From Legionella yabuuchiae (GTDB taxonomy: Bacteria; Pseudomonadota; Gammaproteobacteria; Legionellales; Legionellaceae), in assembly GCF_900640115.1 (NCBI RefSeq), contig NZ_CAAAIW010000002.1:62001-126000 (forward strand): 64,000 nucleotides of DNA, in the 5' to 3' direction. The notes beneath the pieces were generated by a model. That model saw nothing but the letters and a program-made list of their open reading frames with translations. It had not been told where the DNA came from and searched no databases. Both the position numbers and the translations under genes were made by a program. This document shows, in pieces, positions 28,068 to 39,751 of the stretch. Positions within the stretch are counted from its first letter, which is position 1. The number at the start of each line of letters is the position of its first letter.

Positions 28068-28685
28068 ATGAGTGGTGAAAAAACAACCAAAGATTGGAAA
28101 AAAGTTCGTGAGGAACATGACGAACAAGTTGAACATGAAGCGGTGGAACATGAGATTGAAGAATTAATCGACGACCTTGAGCACCCCGATACTGGTAGTA
28201 GTGCGTTGGATCATCCCTCTTATTCAGAACTTGAAGAAAAACTGACTTTAGCCGAACAGCAAGCTCATGAACACTGGGAAAAGGCCGTCAAAGCTATGGC
28301 TGAACTTGAAAATGTGCGCCGTCGTGTTCAACGAGACGTTGAAAACGCCCACCGTTATGGCTTAGAAAAGTTTGTCGATTCGCTCATTCCCGTGGTGGAT
28401 AGCTTAGAACAAGCGTTGCAGCTGGCCGAGCAGGAAAAAAACAGCGCCATGCACGAGGGACTGGAATTAACAATGAAATTATTCCTCGATGTGCTAAAAA
28501 AACATGGCGTTGAGCAACTTAATCCACAAGGAGAAGCGTTTGATCCTCAATTGCACGAAGCAATGTCCATGCAGGAATCTGCAGATGCTAAACCAAATAC
28601 GGTGTTGGCTGTATTCCAGCGTGGTTACAAGTTAAACGACCGTCTCGTTCGACCCGCCCGGGTCATTGTTGCGAAAGGGAAATGA
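28068..28685 (+). CDS. grpE: Nucleotide exchange factor GrpE
   Basis: Releases ADP from DnaK. The 205-residue protein has a long acidic, helical N-terminal part (about residues 1-110; the coiled coil through EEKLTLAEQQAHEHWEKAVK), then AELENVRRRVQRDVENAHRY. The C-terminal beta domain (residues about 145-203) ends with VLAVFQRGYKLNDRLVRPARVIVAK, the GrpE signature. A sigma-32 promoter precedes it, and dnaK follows 85 bp later with its own sigma-32 promoter. Confidence 0.96.
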   Translation: MSGEKTTKDWKKVREEHDEQVEHEAVEHEIEELIDDLEHPDTGSSALDHPSYSELEEKLTLAEQQAHEHWEKAVKAMAELENVRRRVQRDVENAHRYGLEKFVDSLIPVVDSLEQALQLAEQEKNSAMHEGLELTMKLFLDVLKKHGVEQLNPQGEAFDPQLHEAMSMQESADAKPNTVLAVFQRGYKLNDRLVRPARVIVAKGK

Positions 28686-28697
28686 TTGTCTGGGCCG

Positions 28698-28726
28698 CTT
28701 GAAATTAAGAATTAAGGCCCCATATA
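28698..28726 (+). promoter_or_regulatory. Sigma-32 heat-shock promoter for dnaK
   Basis: CTTGAA at 28698-28703, a 14-bp spacer and CCCCATATA at 28718-28726 match the sigma-32 consensus at every defined position. It lies between grpE and dnaK, so dnaK can be induced independently of grpE. Confidence 0.88.
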
Positions 28727-28770
28727 AAAAACATTATTGATTTTAACGAACAGATTGGAGCAATAGTAAA

Positions 28771-30708
28771 ATGGCAAAAATCATCGGAATCGACTTAGGT
28801 ACCACGAACTCATGCGTCGCCGTGATGGAAGGGGGTAAACCTCGAGTGATCGAAAACAGCGAAGGTCATCGCACCACACCCTCCATTGTTGCCTACACCA
28901 GTGATAATGAAATTTTAGTGGGTCAGGCTGCAAAGCGACAGGCCGTGACCAACCCTGACAATACCTTATACGCGATTAAGCGTTTGATCGGACGTCGGTA
29001 CGACGATCCTATCGTTCAAAAAGACATTAAAATGGTGCCTTATAAGATCGTTAAGGCGAACAATGGCGATGCTTGGGTTGAAGTCAAAGGGCAAGAAAAA
29101 GCGCCACCGCAAATTTCAGCCGAAGTGTTACGAAAAATGAAGAAAACGGCTGAGGACTATTTGGGTGAAGAAGTCAAAGAAGCTGTAATTACTGTACCCG
29201 CTTATTTTAATGACTCTCAGCGCCAGGCAACGAAAGACGCCGGAAAAATAGCAGGTCTTGAAGTTAAGCGTATTATCAATGAGCCAACCGCCGCAGCACT
29301 TGCTTATGGTATGGACAAAAAACGTGGTGACTCTGTTGTCGCTGTATACGATTTAGGTGGCGGTACCTTCGATATTTCTATCATTGAAATTGCCGAAGTT
29401 GATGGCGAACATCAGTTTGAAGTACTAGCAACCAACGGGGATACGTTTTTAGGTGGTGAAGATTTTGACTTGGCATTAATCGAGTACCTGGCTTCCGAAT
29501 TTAAGAAAGACACCGGCATTGATTTACACAGTGATCCTTTAGCTTTACAGCGTTTGAAAGAAGCCGCTGAAAAAGCAAAAATCGAACTGTCTTCGGCGCA
29601 ACAAACCGACGTGAATCTGCCCTATATTACCGCTGATGCTTCTGGTCCTAAGCATTTAAATATTAAATTAACTCGTGCAAAACTTGAATCATTGGTTGAA
29701 AAATTAGTTGAGCGCACGATTGAGCCCTGCAAAACCGCGTTAAAAGATGCTGGAAAATCAGTGGGTGAGATCGATGAAGTGATTTTGGTCGGTGGTCAAA
29801 CCCGTATGCCTTTAGTGCAAAAAACGGTCCAAGATTTCTTTGGTAAAGAACCACGCAAGGACGTAAATCCGGATGAAGCAGTGGCGGTGGGTGCTGCAAT
29901 TCAAGCGGCTGTATTGTCTGGAGATGTTAAAGATATTCTTTTATTAGACGTGACCCCTCTGTCATTGGGAATTGAGACGTTGGGTGGTGTCATGACAAAG
30001 CTTATTGAGAAAAACACCACGATTCCTACGAAAGCGAATCAAGTCTTCTCGACAGCCGACGACAATCAAACTGCCGTTACCGTTCATGTCTTACAAGGGG
30101 AGCGTGAGCAAGCTTCTGCCAACAAATCCCTGGGTCGTTTCGATTTAACGGATATCCCACCAGCGCCCCGAGGTGTTCCGCAAATTGAAGTGACGTTTGA
30201 TATTGATGCTAACGGAATCTTAAATGTTTCTGCGAAAGACAAAGCGACCGGCAAAGCGCAATCCATTGTGATTAAAGCATCCAGTGGATTGAGCGATGAA
30301 GAAGTCGAAGCTATGGTTAAAGACGCTGAAGCGCATTCTGAAGAGGACAAGAAATTCAAAGAGCTTGCAGAAATTCGTAACCAGGCGGATAGCTTAATAC
30401 ATAGTGCCGAAAAATCGCTGAAAGATTTAGAAGGCGAATTAAGTGACGATGAGAAGAAAGAAATTGAAACCGCAATCAATGAGTTGAAGGAAGCGGTGAA
30501 AGGAAATGATAAGGTCTTGATTGAAGATAAGTTGCAAGTGTTAAGTAATGCTTCTTCAAAGATGGCTGAACGTGTTTATGCGAAAAAATCAGCTGAAGGA
30601 CAACCCGAGGCTCAACCAGAGCAAGGCGAAGCAAAAGAATCCGCAAAAGCTGAAGAAGGTGTTGTTGATGCGGAATTTGAAGAAGTGGATGAAGATAAGA
30701 AAAAATAA
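28771..30708 (+). CDS. dnaK: Chaperone protein DnaK (Hsp70)
   Basis: ATP-driven Hsp70. The 645 residues contain the actin-like ATPase domain ([18 protein letters not shown] at the N-terminus, [16 protein letters not shown] near residue 195, and [11 protein letters not shown] near 342). The linker [10 protein letters not shown] equivalent reads [20 protein letters not shown] substrate-binding domain and a helical lid lead to an acidic tail ending [11 protein letters not shown], the EEVD-like tail of proteobacterial DnaK. It is expressed from a consensus sigma-32 promoter and followed by dnaJ 135 bp later. Confidence 0.98.
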   Translation: MAKIIGIDLGTTNSCVAVMEGGKPRVIENSEGHRTTPSIVAYTSDNEILVGQAAKRQAVTNPDNTLYAIKRLIGRRYDDPIVQKDIKMVPYKIVKANNGDAWVEVKGQEKAPPQISAEVLRKMKKTAEDYLGEEVKEAVITVPAYFNDSQRQATKDAGKIAGLEVKRIINEPTAAALAYGMDKKRGDSVVAVYDLGGGTFDISIIEIAEVDGEHQFEVLATNGDTFLGGEDFDLALIEYLASEFKKDTGIDLHSDPLALQRLKEAAEKAKIELSSAQQTDVNLPYITADASGPKHLNIKLTRAKLESLVEKLVERTIEPCKTALKDAGKSVGEIDEVILVGGQTRMPLVQKTVQDFFGKEPRKDVNPDEAVAVGAAIQAAVLSGDVKDILLLDVTPLSLGIETLGGVMTKLIEKNTTIPTKANQVFSTADDNQTAVTVHVLQGEREQASANKSLGRFDLTDIPPAPRGVPQIEVTFDIDANGILNVSAKDKATGKAQSIVIKASSGLSDEEVEAMVKDAEAHSEEDKKFKELAEIRNQADSLIHSAEKSLKDLEGELSDDEKKEIETAINELKEAVKGNDKVLIEDKLQVLSNASSKMAERVYAKKSAEGQPEAQPEQGEAKESAKAEEGVVDAEFEEVDEDKKK

Positions 30709-30786
30709 CACTTAATCAGTCATGGTCGGGTTAAGAGCCCGACTTCGCTGCTTCAGAAATATCCTCTTCAGGCCAGGTGATGATTG

Positions 30787-30795
30787 TGTTATAAT
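30787..30795 (+). promoter_or_regulatory. Extended -10 promoter element ahead of dnaJ
   Basis: TGTTATAAT at 30787-30795 is a perfect extended -10 box; only a weak TTCAGG lies at the -35 distance. Upstream, a hairpin GTCGGG...CCCGAC (about 30725-30743) without a T tract follows dnaK and may attenuate read-through. dnaJ may therefore have a housekeeping promoter in addition to read-through from dnaK. Confidence 0.5.
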
Positions 30796-30843
30796 TAAAC
30801 AATCAAAGCGGTTTTTTAATCAATTTATGTAGTGTGGGTTTAG

Positions 30844-31968
30844 ATGCAACAGCAGGATTATTACGAACTTCTCGGCCTTAGCCGTAGTGCTAGTGAAGCT
30901 GAAATTAAAAAAGCTTATCGCAAATTAGCGATGAAGTATCATCCTGATCGCAACGCGAATGACAAGGCAGCCGAGGAGAAGTTTAAAGAAATTCAGAAAG
31001 CCTATGCTGTGTTGTCTGACCCGCAAAAACGTACGGCTTATGATCAATATGGCCACGCCGGCGTGGATCCTTCTATGGGCGGCGGCGGATTTGGTGGCTT
31101 TGGTGGTTTTGGGGACGTTTTTGAAGATATTTTTGAAAACATATTTTCCGGCGGTCGACAGCAACATCGTTCTCGAGGTCAACGCGGATCGGATCTGCAA
31201 TTTAACGTGCAGCTAACGCTTGAGGAAGCAGCTCGCGGAAAACAAATTGAAATCACCGTTCCCAGACACACAAATTGCACAACCTGTAATGGTTCAGGTG
31301 CTAAACAAGGCAGCAAACCTAAATCGTGTGAAACCTGTAATGGCATCGGCCAGGTACGTATACAGCAAGGCTTTTTCTCAATTCAACAAACGTGTCCAAG
31401 TTGTCATGGCGAAGGCCAAGTGATTACAGAGCCATGCTCGTCTTGTCATGGACAAGGACGCGTGCGGGAAAGCAAAACCTTAACCGTAAAAATACCGGCG
31501 GGTGTTGATAACGGGGATCGTGTTCGCTTAGGCGGTGAAGGCGAGGCGGGAATTCACGGAGGCCCAAGCGGTGATTTATACGTCCAAGTCGCAGTTAAAC
31601 CACATGAATTATTCGAGCGCATTGATAATAACCTCCATTGTGAAGTGCCCATTAGCTTTGTGACTGCCGCTCTGGGTGGTTCGATTGAGGTTCCAACCTT
31701 AGATGGACGAGTAACACTCAAGATTCCTGCTGAAACCCAAACGGGAAAAGCATTCCGGTTACGAGGAAAGGGGATTAAATCCGTGCGTGGCCATGACATT
31801 GGTGACTTAATTTGCAAGGTTTCCGTTGAAACACCGATTAGTTTAAATAGAGAACAAAAAGATTTATTGACCCAATTTCAAAGCTCCTTAGACGGTGGAA
31901 AACATTCTCCTCGCACTAGTTCATGGTTTGACGGAGTCAAAAAATTTTTTGAAGACATGAAATTTTAA
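30844..31968 (+). CDS. dnaJ: Chaperone protein DnaJ (Hsp40)
   Basis: Stimulates DnaK ATPase and delivers substrates. The 374 residues show the class A architecture. The J domain (residues 4-70) has YHPDRN around the HPD loop, and a Gly/Phe-rich segment follows ([18 protein letters not shown], about 76-100). Four zinc-finger repeats ([32 protein letters not shown], about 140-210) and two C-terminal substrate-binding beta domains complete it. It is third in the grpE-dnaK-dnaJ order. Confidence 0.98.
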   Translation: MQQQDYYELLGLSRSASEAEIKKAYRKLAMKYHPDRNANDKAAEEKFKEIQKAYAVLSDPQKRTAYDQYGHAGVDPSMGGGGFGGFGGFGDVFEDIFENIFSGGRQQHRSRGQRGSDLQFNVQLTLEEAARGKQIEITVPRHTNCTTCNGSGAKQGSKPKSCETCNGIGQVRIQQGFFSIQQTCPSCHGEGQVITEPCSSCHGQGRVRESKTLTVKIPAGVDNGDRVRLGGEGEAGIHGGPSGDLYVQVAVKPHELFERIDNNLHCEVPISFVTAALGGSIEVPTLDGRVTLKIPAETQTGKAFRLRGKGIKSVRGHDIGDLICKVSVETPISLNREQKDLLTQFQSSLDGGKHSPRTSSWFDGVKKFFEDMKF

Positions 31969-32025
31969 GACAGCAATTCCGAACGATCAGCAACTAAACG
32001 AGATACCGCGGATAAACCGTGGTGC

Positions 32026-32047
32026 GTTGGCATGTTGTATTGCCAAC
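32026..32047. other. Stem-loop in the dnaJ-carA gap
   Basis: GTTGGCA (32026-32032), an eight-base loop and TGCCAAC (32041-32047) form a perfect seven-pair stem without a following T tract. The 235-bp gap otherwise shows no recognisable riboswitch or strong promoter. A role in carA leader control is possible but not demonstrated. Confidence 0.35.
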
Positions 32048-32203
32048 TAAAACTTAAGCCTAATTGCAAGCCGGTACAGGCACACAACGTTCTGTAGTTT
32101 TTCGCTCTGTACAGAGATTTTGTCCTTAATATAGTTTTCATTATTATGACACTGAGCTACAATTGGCTATTTTGCGAATTTTTCTTTACCAAGCGTGCTG
32201 TTG

Positions 32204-33316
32204 ATGATTTCAAAACCTGCTATTTTAGTGCTTGCCGATGGGACGGTTTACGAAGGAACGTCGATAGGTGCTCCTGGGGAGTGTGTCGGAGAGTTGGTGT
32301 TCAATACATCGATGACCGGCTACCAGGAGATGCTGACCGATCCTTCTTACGCTCGCCAAATTGTTACGTTAACCTGCGCTCATGTGGGGAATGCCGGCTG
32401 TAATAATGACGATATGGAATCCTCCAGGGTATGGGCGAGTGGGTTGGTCATACGAGATTGTAGTATTCTACCGAGTAACTACCGTGCGCAATATTCATTG
32501 CCAGAATGGTTAAATAAACATGGAATTGTTGCCATTGCTGGAATTGATACGCGCGAGCTTACCTTAAGATTGCGCGATCATGGTGCTATTGGCGCTTGTA
32601 TTAGCACGAATATCAATCAAACGAATAAAGCAAAAAGGTTAGCCCAATCTTTTAGTGGGTTAGAAGGGGTTGATTTAGCCAAAACAGTCTCGCGGCAGAC
32701 GAAAGAGCGCTGGCATGAAGGGTTAGGGGATTGGGCAAGAAATTCACGACCTTTACACTTTCATGTCGTTGCTTACGATTTCGGGGTTAAGCATAGTATT
32801 CTTCGCATTCTTCATGATCTTGGCTGTCATATTACCTTAGTTCCCGCGCAAACACCGGCCTCTGAAGTATTAGCTATGGAACCCGATGGGGTCTTTCTTT
32901 CCAATGGTCCTGGAGATCCAGAAGCGTGCGATTACGCGATTGATGCGACTAAGGAGTTTTTAGCCGCCGGAATTCCTTTATTCGGAATCTGTCTTGGCTT
33001 TCAAATTTTAGCTTTAGCCTGTGGAGCAAACGCCACCAAAATGAAATTTGGCCATCACGGTGCGAATCACCCTGTGATAGAAACAAATGGTACTAAGCGA
33101 GTCTTTATTACTAGCCAAAATCATGGATTCATGATTGATGAAGCTACATTGCCAGATTGCTTACAAGTGACTCATCGTTCTTTATTTGATCAAAGTTTGC
33201 AAGGAATCAAACATCGAAAGAAACCCGCTTTTGGTTTTCAGGGACACCCCGAAGCCGGCCCCGGCCCGCACGATATCGAGGTTATTTTTGAACAGTTTAT
33301 TCAGCTAATGAGCTAG
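32204..33316 (+). CDS. carA: Carbamoyl-phosphate synthase small (glutaminase) subunit
   Basis: Hydrolyses glutamine and channels ammonia to CarB for carbamoyl phosphate, a precursor of pyrimidines and arginine. The 370 residues include the N-terminal CPSase domain ([33 protein letters not shown]) and a C-terminal class I amidotransferase domain. That domain has the nucleophile in [13 protein letters not shown] (Cys near residue 267) and His/Glu in [18 protein letters not shown] 32204 was chosen; GTG 32195 is an in-frame alternative. Its partner carB lies 2.6 kb downstream beyond metK and ahcY. Confidence 0.96.
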   Translation: MISKPAILVLADGTVYEGTSIGAPGECVGELVFNTSMTGYQEMLTDPSYARQIVTLTCAHVGNAGCNNDDMESSRVWASGLVIRDCSILPSNYRAQYSLPEWLNKHGIVAIAGIDTRELTLRLRDHGAIGACISTNINQTNKAKRLAQSFSGLEGVDLAKTVSRQTKERWHEGLGDWARNSRPLHFHVVAYDFGVKHSILRILHDLGCHITLVPAQTPASEVLAMEPDGVFLSNGPGDPEACDYAIDATKEFLAAGIPLFGICLGFQILALACGANATKMKFGHHGANHPVIETNGTKRVFITSQNHGFMIDEATLPDCLQVTHRSLFDQSLQGIKHRKKPAFGFQGHPEAGPGPHDIEVIFEQFIQLMS

Positions 33317-33334
33317 TTAATAGGAGTAAATGCT

Positions 33335-34483
33335 GTGAGTTCTTCTTTTGTTTTCACTTCCGAATCGGTTTCGGAAGGTCATCCAGATAAAATTGCCGAT
33401 CAAATTTCTGATGCGATTTTGGACGAACTGCTTGCACGAGATCCTAATTCACGTGTTGCCTGTGAAACGTTTGTCAAAACAGGCATGGTGCTTGTCGGTG
33501 GCGAAATCAGTACCAAAGCCTGGGTGGATGTCGAAGAAATAACACGTTCGGTGATTAAAGATATTGGCTACAACAGTTCTGAAATGGGCTTTGATTGGGA
33601 ATCATGCGCTGTATTATCGGCCATTGGCAAGCAGTCACCGGACATTGCGCAAGGCGTTGATAACGTGGAAACGAAGAAACTTGGTGCGGGCGATCAAGGA
33701 TTAATGTTTGGTTATGCCAGCTCTGAAACCGAAGCTTATATGCCTGCTCCTATTGCCTACGCTCATCGTTTGATGATGCAACAAGCTAAACTTAGAAAAA
33801 ATGGAGCACTGCCATGGTTACGTCCTGATGCGAAATGTCAGTTAACCTTGAATTATGAACAAGGAAAGCCTGTGGGGGTTAATACCGTCGTTTTTTCAAC
33901 CCAACATGCGGCGGATATAGCTCATAAAGAATTGATTGAAGCGGTGCGAGAAGAAATCATAAAGCCGATATTACCGGCAGAATGGCTTTCCTCCAAAACT
34001 CGGTATTTTATTAATCCAACAGGGCGATTTGTGATTGGTGGGCCTCTAGGTGACTGTGGTTTAACTGGCCGAAAAATTATTGTGGATACGTATGGCGGTA
34101 TGGCAAGACACGGTGGTGGGTGTTTTTCCGGAAAAGATCCTTCAAAAGTAGATCGCTCAGCGGCCTATGCGGCTCGCTATGTGGCTAAAAATATTGTGGC
34201 CGCAGGCATTGCTGAGCGGTGTGAGATTCAAGTCTCGTACGCAATTGGTGTCGTCGAGCCAACATCCGTTTATGTTGAGACATTTGGCACAGGCAAACTT
34301 GATGAAGCCACGATTATTGACTTAATCAATACCCATTTCGATTTAACGCCGCAAGGCATCATTGATCATCATAATCTGTTGCGTCCCATTTATCGCCAAA
34401 CCGCAGCTTATGGTCATTATGGTCGCGACGGTTTGCCTTGGGAGCGTTTGGATAAGGTCGAAGAACTTAAAAAAGCGTTGTAA
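33335..34483 (+). CDS. metK: S-adenosylmethionine synthetase
   Basis: Makes SAM from methionine and ATP. The start is GTG 33335 with TAGGAG about eight bases upstream; the protein begins with [29 protein letters not shown], seen here as [19 protein letters not shown]. Other signatures are [12 protein letters not shown] (near residue 118) and [19 protein letters not shown], the P-loop-like motif near 260. The 382 residues are standard. It lies 18 bp after carA and 24 bp before ahcY, so methyl-cycle genes are probably cotranscribed with carA. Confidence 0.98.
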   Translation: MSSSFVFTSESVSEGHPDKIADQISDAILDELLARDPNSRVACETFVKTGMVLVGGEISTKAWVDVEEITRSVIKDIGYNSSEMGFDWESCAVLSAIGKQSPDIAQGVDNVETKKLGAGDQGLMFGYASSETEAYMPAPIAYAHRLMMQQAKLRKNGALPWLRPDAKCQLTLNYEQGKPVGVNTVVFSTQHAADIAHKELIEAVREEIIKPILPAEWLSSKTRYFINPTGRFVIGGPLGDCGLTGRKIIVDTYGGMARHGGGCFSGKDPSKVDRSAAYAARYVAKNIVAAGIAERCEIQVSYAIGVVEPTSVYVETFGTGKLDEATIIDLINTHFDLTPQGIIDHHNLLRPIYRQTAAYGHYGRDGLPWERLDKVEELKKAL

Positions 34484-34507
34484 ATAATAAAAATAAAAGG
34501 ATATCGC

Positions 34508-35821
34508 ATGAGACTGGTAAACGAAACCTCCGCAACTGAAGATTTTAAAGTAGCCGATCTATCATTAGCTGATTGGGGTCGTAAAGAAATTGCTATTGCT
34601 GAAACTGAGATGCCAGGATTAATGGCGTTAAGAGAAGAGTTTGGCCGTGATAAGCCGTTAAAAGGCGCTCGAATTGCGGGTTGCTTACATATGACCATCC
34701 AAACGGCAGTGCTTATTGAAACCTTAATTGCCTTAGGCGCTGAAGTGCGTTGGTCATCGTGCAATATTTTTTCAACGCAAGATCATGCCGCCGCTGCAAT
34801 GGCTGTTTTAGGAATTCCTGTTTTTGCCTGGAAAGGAGAAACGGAAGACGAATACTGGTGGTGTGTTGAGCAAACCTTGAAAGGACCAAATGGTTGGGTT
34901 CCCAATATGCTATTAGATGACGGGGGCGATTTGACTCAAATCATCCATGAACAATACGCGCATTTATTAGATGGAATTAAAGGGGTCTCCGAAGAAACCA
35001 CAACCGGGGTTGCGCGGCTGTATGACATGGCTAAAAAAGGTGAATTACAAACCGCTGCCATTAACGTTAACGACTCAGTCACTAAATCCAAGTTCGATAA
35101 CTTATACGGATGTCGCGAATCGTTGTTAGACGGCATTAAGCGTGCAACAGACGTCATGATTGCTGGAAAAGTGGTATTAATTCTTGGCTATGGTGATGTT
35201 GGCAAAGGGTGTGCCCAAGCGTTAAGAGGTCAAGGAGCTGTGGTTTGGGTGGCTGAAATTGATCCTATTTGCGCGCTTCAAGCTGCAATGGAAGGCTACC
35301 CAGTGGTTACTATGGATGATGTGGCGGATAAAGTGGATATTGTGGTCACTGCGACAGGAAACTATCATGTGGTTGCCCATGAGCATATGGTTAGAATGAA
35401 AAACCAGGCGATATTATGTAATATTGGCCATTTTGATTCTGAAATTGATATCGAAAGTTTACGTCAGTATCAATGGGAAAACATCAAGCCGCAAGTCGAT
35501 CATGTTATTTTCCCAGATGGTAAGCGCATTATTGTATTGGCACAAGGGCGACTGGTTAACTTAGGTTGTGCAACCGGTCATCCGAGCTTTGTAATGTCTG
35601 CTTCGTTCACGAACCAAGTCTTAGCTCAAATTGAGTTGTTCAAACATAGTGAGCAATACGACAATCAAGTGTATGTTTTGCCAAAGCATCTTGATGAAAA
35701 GGTTGCGCGACTTCACTTAGGACGTATTGGAGCAACGCTGACAAAATTAACCGATGAACAAGCTCGTTATATCGGTGTTGATGTCAATGGACCATTTAAG
35801 CCGGAGCATTATCGTTATTAA
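34508..35821 (+). CDS. ahcY: S-adenosylhomocysteine hydrolase
   Basis: Splits S-adenosylhomocysteine into adenosine and homocysteine and so relieves product inhibition of methyltransferases. The 437 residues contain [21 protein letters not shown] at the N-terminus (quoted in part: [16 protein letters not shown]), [20 protein letters not shown] for substrate binding, and the NAD-binding loop [15 protein letters not shown]. The C-terminus, PFKPEHYRY, is the family end that completes the neighbouring NAD site. It follows metK in a probable operon and precedes carB by 68 bp. Confidence 0.97.
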   Translation: MRLVNETSATEDFKVADLSLADWGRKEIAIAETEMPGLMALREEFGRDKPLKGARIAGCLHMTIQTAVLIETLIALGAEVRWSSCNIFSTQDHAAAAMAVLGIPVFAWKGETEDEYWWCVEQTLKGPNGWVPNMLLDDGGDLTQIIHEQYAHLLDGIKGVSEETTTGVARLYDMAKKGELQTAAINVNDSVTKSKFDNLYGCRESLLDGIKRATDVMIAGKVVLILGYGDVGKGCAQALRGQGAVVWVAEIDPICALQAAMEGYPVVTMDDVADKVDIVVTATGNYHVVAHEHMVRMKNQAILCNIGHFDSEIDIESLRQYQWENIKPQVDHVIFPDGKRIIVLAQGRLVNLGCATGHPSFVMSASFTNQVLAQIELFKHSEQYDNQVYVLPKHLDEKVARLHLGRIGATLTKLTDEQARYIGVDVNGPFKPEHYRY

Positions 35822-35889
35822 TTTAAAAACCGCTAGGGATATTGCCCATGGAACGTCCCTAATCATTTATACTTTTATGTTGTTGTAAT

Positions 35890-38800
35890 ATGCCAAAACG
35901 AACTGATATTCAATCCATACTTGTTCTAGGGGCGGGGCCTATTGTCATTGGTCAGGCCTGCGAATTCGATTACTCAGGAACGCAGGCAGTCAGGGCATTA
36001 AAAAAAGAAGGGTATCGCGTCATTCTGGTCAACTCAAATCCTGCGACCATTATGACTGATCCTGAACTGGCCGATGCCACCTATATTGAACCAGTGTTAT
36101 GGCCTGAGGTTGCACGCGTTATTGAACAGGAACGTCCAGATGCGTTGCTTCCAACTATGGGGGGACAAACCGCTTTAAACTGTGCCTTAGATTTGGTTCG
36201 TGAAGGTATTTTGTCCAAGTATAACGTTGAATTAATTGGTGCTACTAAGGAAGCCATTGATAAGGCGGAAGACCGAGAACAGTTTCGATTACTGATGAAG
36301 AAAATCGGATTAGAAATGCCGCGATCGGCAATCGCCCACAGCATGGAAGAAGCGTTATCGGTTCAAGCACAGCTTGGTTTTCCTACTATTATTCGCCCTT
36401 CTTTTACCATGGGTGGAAGTGGTGGCGGAATTGCGTATAACCGTGAAGAATTTGAGGCGATTTGCGCGCAAGGTTTAGAACTATCTCCCACCCATGAATT
36501 ACTCCTTGATGAATCCGTGTTGGGCTGGAAAGAGTATGAAATGGAAGTGGTGCGCGATAAAAACGATAATTGCATCATTGTTTGCTCTATTGAGAACTTC
36601 GATCCTATGGGGGTTCACACGGGTGATTCCATTACCGTAGCCCCAGCTCAAACCCTAACCGATAAAGAATATCAACGCATGCGTGATGCAGCCATTAAAG
36701 TACTGCGCGCAGTTGGGGTAGATACAGGAGGCTCAAATGTGCAATTCGCCGTCAATCCTGAAGACGGGCGGATGCTTGTGGTTGAAATGAATCCCAGAGT
36801 ATCACGAAGCTCGGCTTTGGCGTCTAAGGCCACTGGATTTCCAATTGCAAAAGTGGCGGCATTATTGGCTGTAGGCTATACGCTTGATGAATTAGCAAAT
36901 GAAATCACCGGTGGTAAAACCCCTGCATCATTCGAACCTTCCATTGATTATGTGGTCACCAAAATACCACGCTTTAATTTTGATAAGTTTCCTCAGACTC
37001 CTAAAACGCTTACCACCCAAATGAAGTCGGTTGGTGAAGTGATGGCGATTGGCAGTACATTTCAAGAATCCTTACAAAAAGCGATTCGTGGGTTAGAGAT
37101 TGGACGCTCAGGATTGCAATCGTTACACAAACATCAAGATAACGCTGTGTTGCGCGGACACTTAAGAGAACCAACGCCTGATCGACTTTGGTATATCGCG
37201 GACGCGTTTAGAAAAGGAATGACGTTAGAGGAAATTAATCAAGAGTCAAAGATAGATCCTTGGTTTTTGGCACAAATTCAAGAGCTGGTGCACTATGAAC
37301 ATTTAGTGAAAGACAATACCTTGCACGCGTTGGATAAAGCAACGTTACGGCAGTTAAAACGTCGCGGATTTTCCGATGCCTATTTAGCCAATCTTCTGCA
37401 TTGCCGTGAATCTGAGGTTCGAGCCCATCGTAAATCTTTAGGTGTGGTGCCTGTTTATAAACGTATTGATTCTTGCGCAGGGGAGTTTCCTAGTGAAACG
37501 GCTTATCTGTATTCTTGCTATGAAACGTTTTGTGAAGCCAAACCTGATGAGGATAAACAAAAAATAATCATCCTTGGTGGAGGACCTAATCGCATAGGGC
37601 AGGGAATTGAGTTTGATTATTGCTGTGTTCATGCTGCTATGGCTTTAAGGGAAGCAGGATTTCAAACGATCATGGTGAATTGTAATCCTGAGACTGTTTC
37701 AACGGATTTTGATACTTCTGATCGGTTGTATTTTGAGCCGGTTACTTTGGAAGATGTCTTGGCGATTGTGGATATTGAAAACCCCGCAGGAGTAATTGTT
37801 CATTATGGTGGCCAGACGCCCTTGAAATTGGCTCGTGAACTGGAAGCCAACGGGGTCAAAATTATCGGAACCTCCCCAGACGCAATCGATAAGGCGGAAG
37901 ATCGAAAGCGTTTTCAAGAAGTGGTACATAAACTTAACCTTCATCAACCCGCAAATGGTACTGTGACTAGCGAAGAAGAAGCGATCACCTTAGCCAATAA
38001 AATTGGTTATCCGCTCGTGGTTCGGCCCTCTTATGTGCTCGGTGGGCGTGCCATGGAAGTGGTGTATCAGGAAGACGACCTAAGGCATTATTTAGCGCAT
38101 GCTGTGGAAGTATCTAACGATTCCCCTGTCTTGCTGGATAAATTTTTAGATGAGGCTATTGAAGTAGATATCGATGCGGTTTGTGATGGTAAGGACGTCT
38201 TAGTCGGCGCTATTATGGAACATATTGAGCAGGCCGGCGTACATTCTGGCGATTCAGCCTGTACGTTACCGCCCTTTAGCTTAAGCGTTGTGGTGCAACA
38301 AGATTTAATTGAGCAACTGCGAGTACTGGCATTGGAGTTAGGAGTTGTTGGATTAATTAACGCGCAGTTTGCCATACAAGCCGATGATATTTTCGTGCTA
38401 GAAGTAAACCCGCGTGCTTCTAGAACCGTACCTTTTGTTTCCAAAGCCACTGGCTTGTCTTTAGCGAAAATTGCTGCACGCTGCAAAGTTGGGCAATCTT
38501 TGAAAGAGCAAGGCATTACACAACATTATCCGATGCCTTCCTTTTACTCGATAAAGTTACCGGTGTTTCCTTTTCTCAAGTTTTCAGGCGTTGACTCAAT
38601 TCTTGGACCAGAGATGAAATCAACGGGGGAGGTTATGGGGATTGCTAGACGATTTGGACAAGCGTATGCTAAAGCTCAGCTGGGCGCAGGAGTGAATATT
38701 AAAAAACGCCGTCGCGCGTTTCTTTCAGTCCGAGAAGCGGATAAGGCTCGTATTGGTGAAATTGCTAAACGCTTAATTTCCTTGGGCTTTGATATTATCG

Positions 38801-39093
38801 CTACTCGCGGAACCGCTGTGGTTTTACAAGCGGCAGGAATCAATTGTAAACGAGTGTTTAAAGTCGCCGAGGGTAGGCCGCATATAGTGGACTATATTAA
38901 GAATAATGACATTGATTTTATTGTGAACACAACGGAAGGTAAACAAGCCATTGCGGATTCATTCGACATTCGTCGTAATGCGCTCCAGCACAAAGTGAGT
39001 TATACCACCACGCTTTCAGGCGCCGAAGCTGCTTGTTTGGCGATGAAGTATGAAGATCGTGAAACCGTTACTCGATTACAAGACCTTCACTAA
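35890..39093 (+). CDS. carB: Carbamoyl-phosphate synthase large subunit
   Basis: Synthesises carbamoyl phosphate from bicarbonate, ammonia and two ATP. The 1067-residue internal duplication is visible. Each half starts with a motif such as [20 protein letters not shown] and [20 protein letters not shown], and each has an ATP-grasp domain ([27 protein letters not shown]). The oligomerisation domain lies between the halves, and the C-terminal MGS-like allosteric domain spans about residues 935-1067. It is separated from carA by metK and ahcY; no promoter was clearly identified in the 68-bp gap. Confidence 0.98.
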   Translation: MPKRTDIQSILVLGAGPIVIGQACEFDYSGTQAVRALKKEGYRVILVNSNPATIMTDPELADATYIEPVLWPEVARVIEQERPDALLPTMGGQTALNCALDLVREGILSKYNVELIGATKEAIDKAEDREQFRLLMKKIGLEMPRSAIAHSMEEALSVQAQLGFPTIIRPSFTMGGSGGGIAYNREEFEAICAQGLELSPTHELLLDESVLGWKEYEMEVVRDKNDNCIIVCSIENFDPMGVHTGDSITVAPAQTLTDKEYQRMRDAAIKVLRAVGVDTGGSNVQFAVNPEDGRMLVVEMNPRVSRSSALASKATGFPIAKVAALLAVGYTLDELANEITGGKTPASFEPSIDYVVTKIPRFNFDKFPQTPKTLTTQMKSVGEVMAIGSTFQESLQKAIRGLEIGRSGLQSLHKHQDNAVLRGHLREPTPDRLWYIADAFRKGMTLEEINQESKIDPWFLAQIQELVHYEHLVKDNTLHALDKATLRQLKRRGFSDAYLANLLHCRESEVRAHRKSLGVVPVYKRIDSCAGEFPSETAYLYSCYETFCEAKPDEDKQKIIILGGGPNRIGQGIEFDYCCVHAAMALREAGFQTIMVNCNPETVSTDFDTSDRLYFEPVTLEDVLAIVDIENPAGVIVHYGGQTPLKLARELEANGVKIIGTSPDAIDKAEDRKRFQEVVHKLNLHQPANGTVTSEEEAITLANKIGYPLVVRPSYVLGGRAMEVVYQEDDLRHYLAHAVEVSNDSPVLLDKFLDEAIEVDIDAVCDGKDVLVGAIMEHIEQAGVHSGDSACTLPPFSLSVVVQQDLIEQLRVLALELGVVGLINAQFAIQADDIFVLEVNPRASRTVPFVSKATGLSLAKIAARCKVGQSLKEQGITQHYPMPSFYSIKLPVFPFLKFSGVDSILGPEMKSTGEVMGIARRFGQAYAKAQLGAGVNIKKRRRAFLSVREADKARIGEIAKRLISLGFDIIATRGTAVVLQAAGINCKRVFKVAEGRPHIVDYIKNNDIDFIVNTTEGKQAIADSFDIRRNALQHKVSYTTTLSGAEAACLAMKYEDRETVTRLQDLH

Positions 39094-39160
39094 ACACTTA
39101 AATTTCAGATTTATCAAACATTGAGCGCTTTGGTGCGCATATTGTTTTCATGGAGTAATT

Positions 39161-39643
39161 ATGCAAAAACATCCTATGACGTTAAAAGGTGCAGAAGCAC
39201 TCAAAAATGAATTACACAAATTAAAGTCTGTGGAGCGACCGCGCATTATTGAAGCGATTGCGACCGCAAGAGCTCATGGTGATTTGAAAGAAAATGCGGA
39301 ATATCACGCCGCGCGCGAACAACAAAGTTTTATTGAAGGGCGCATTCAAGAACTTGAAGCGAAACTATCCAACGCACAAGTGATTGATGTCAGTAAAATG
39401 CCAAATAACGGAAAAGTCATTTTTGGAACCAAAGTTCGCCTATGTCATGTTAAAACCGATGAAGAAATTATTTATCAAATCGTTGGTGAAGATGAAGCCG
39501 ATTTAAAGCTCAATAAAATCTCATACAGCTCGCCAATTGGCCGAGCATTAATTGGAAAAGAGCTTGACGATACCGTTGAAGTTAAAACCCCAGGTGGTGT
39601 CGTAGAATATGAGATCATAGCTGTAGACTACGTCGCTGAATAA
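39161..39643 (+). CDS. greA: Transcription elongation factor GreA
   Basis: Rescues backtracked RNA polymerase by stimulating cleavage of the nascent RNA. The 160 residues comprise an N-terminal antiparallel coiled coil (residues about 8-75, with the acidic tip in [18 protein letters not shown]) and a C-terminal FKBP-like domain ([20 protein letters not shown]). TGGAG precedes the ATG by 7 bases. It sits after carB, as in many gammaproteobacteria. Confidence 0.97.
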   Translation: MQKHPMTLKGAEALKNELHKLKSVERPRIIEAIATARAHGDLKENAEYHAAREQQSFIEGRIQELEAKLSNAQVIDVSKMPNNGKVIFGTKVRLCHVKTDEEIIYQIVGEDEADLKLNKISYSSPIGRALIGKELDDTVEVKTPGGVVEYEIIAVDYVAE

Positions 39644-39653
39644 TAAAACAATT

Positions 39654-39690
39654 CGTAGCCCGATTACGGCTTCGTTGCTTCCGGGCTACG
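39654..39690. repeat. GTAGCCCG palindromic repeat after greA
   Basis: CGTAGCCCG (39654-39662) pairs perfectly with CGGGCTACG (39682-39690) around an inner ATTACGGCTTCG. It begins 10 bases after the greA stop and could act as a transcription end. The same block (GTAGCCCG, GTTACGGCTATCG) recurs at 47418-47496. Confidence 0.7.
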
Positions 39691-39751
39691 TTACCTACTA
39701 CTTTTACCCAGGTCAAAATTTCAAAAGCAAATTGGAATTGCGCGAGATGAA

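Noticed and set aside
33317..33334. SAM riboswitch ahead of metK
   Set aside because: Only 18 bp separate carA and metK; no aptamer can fit.
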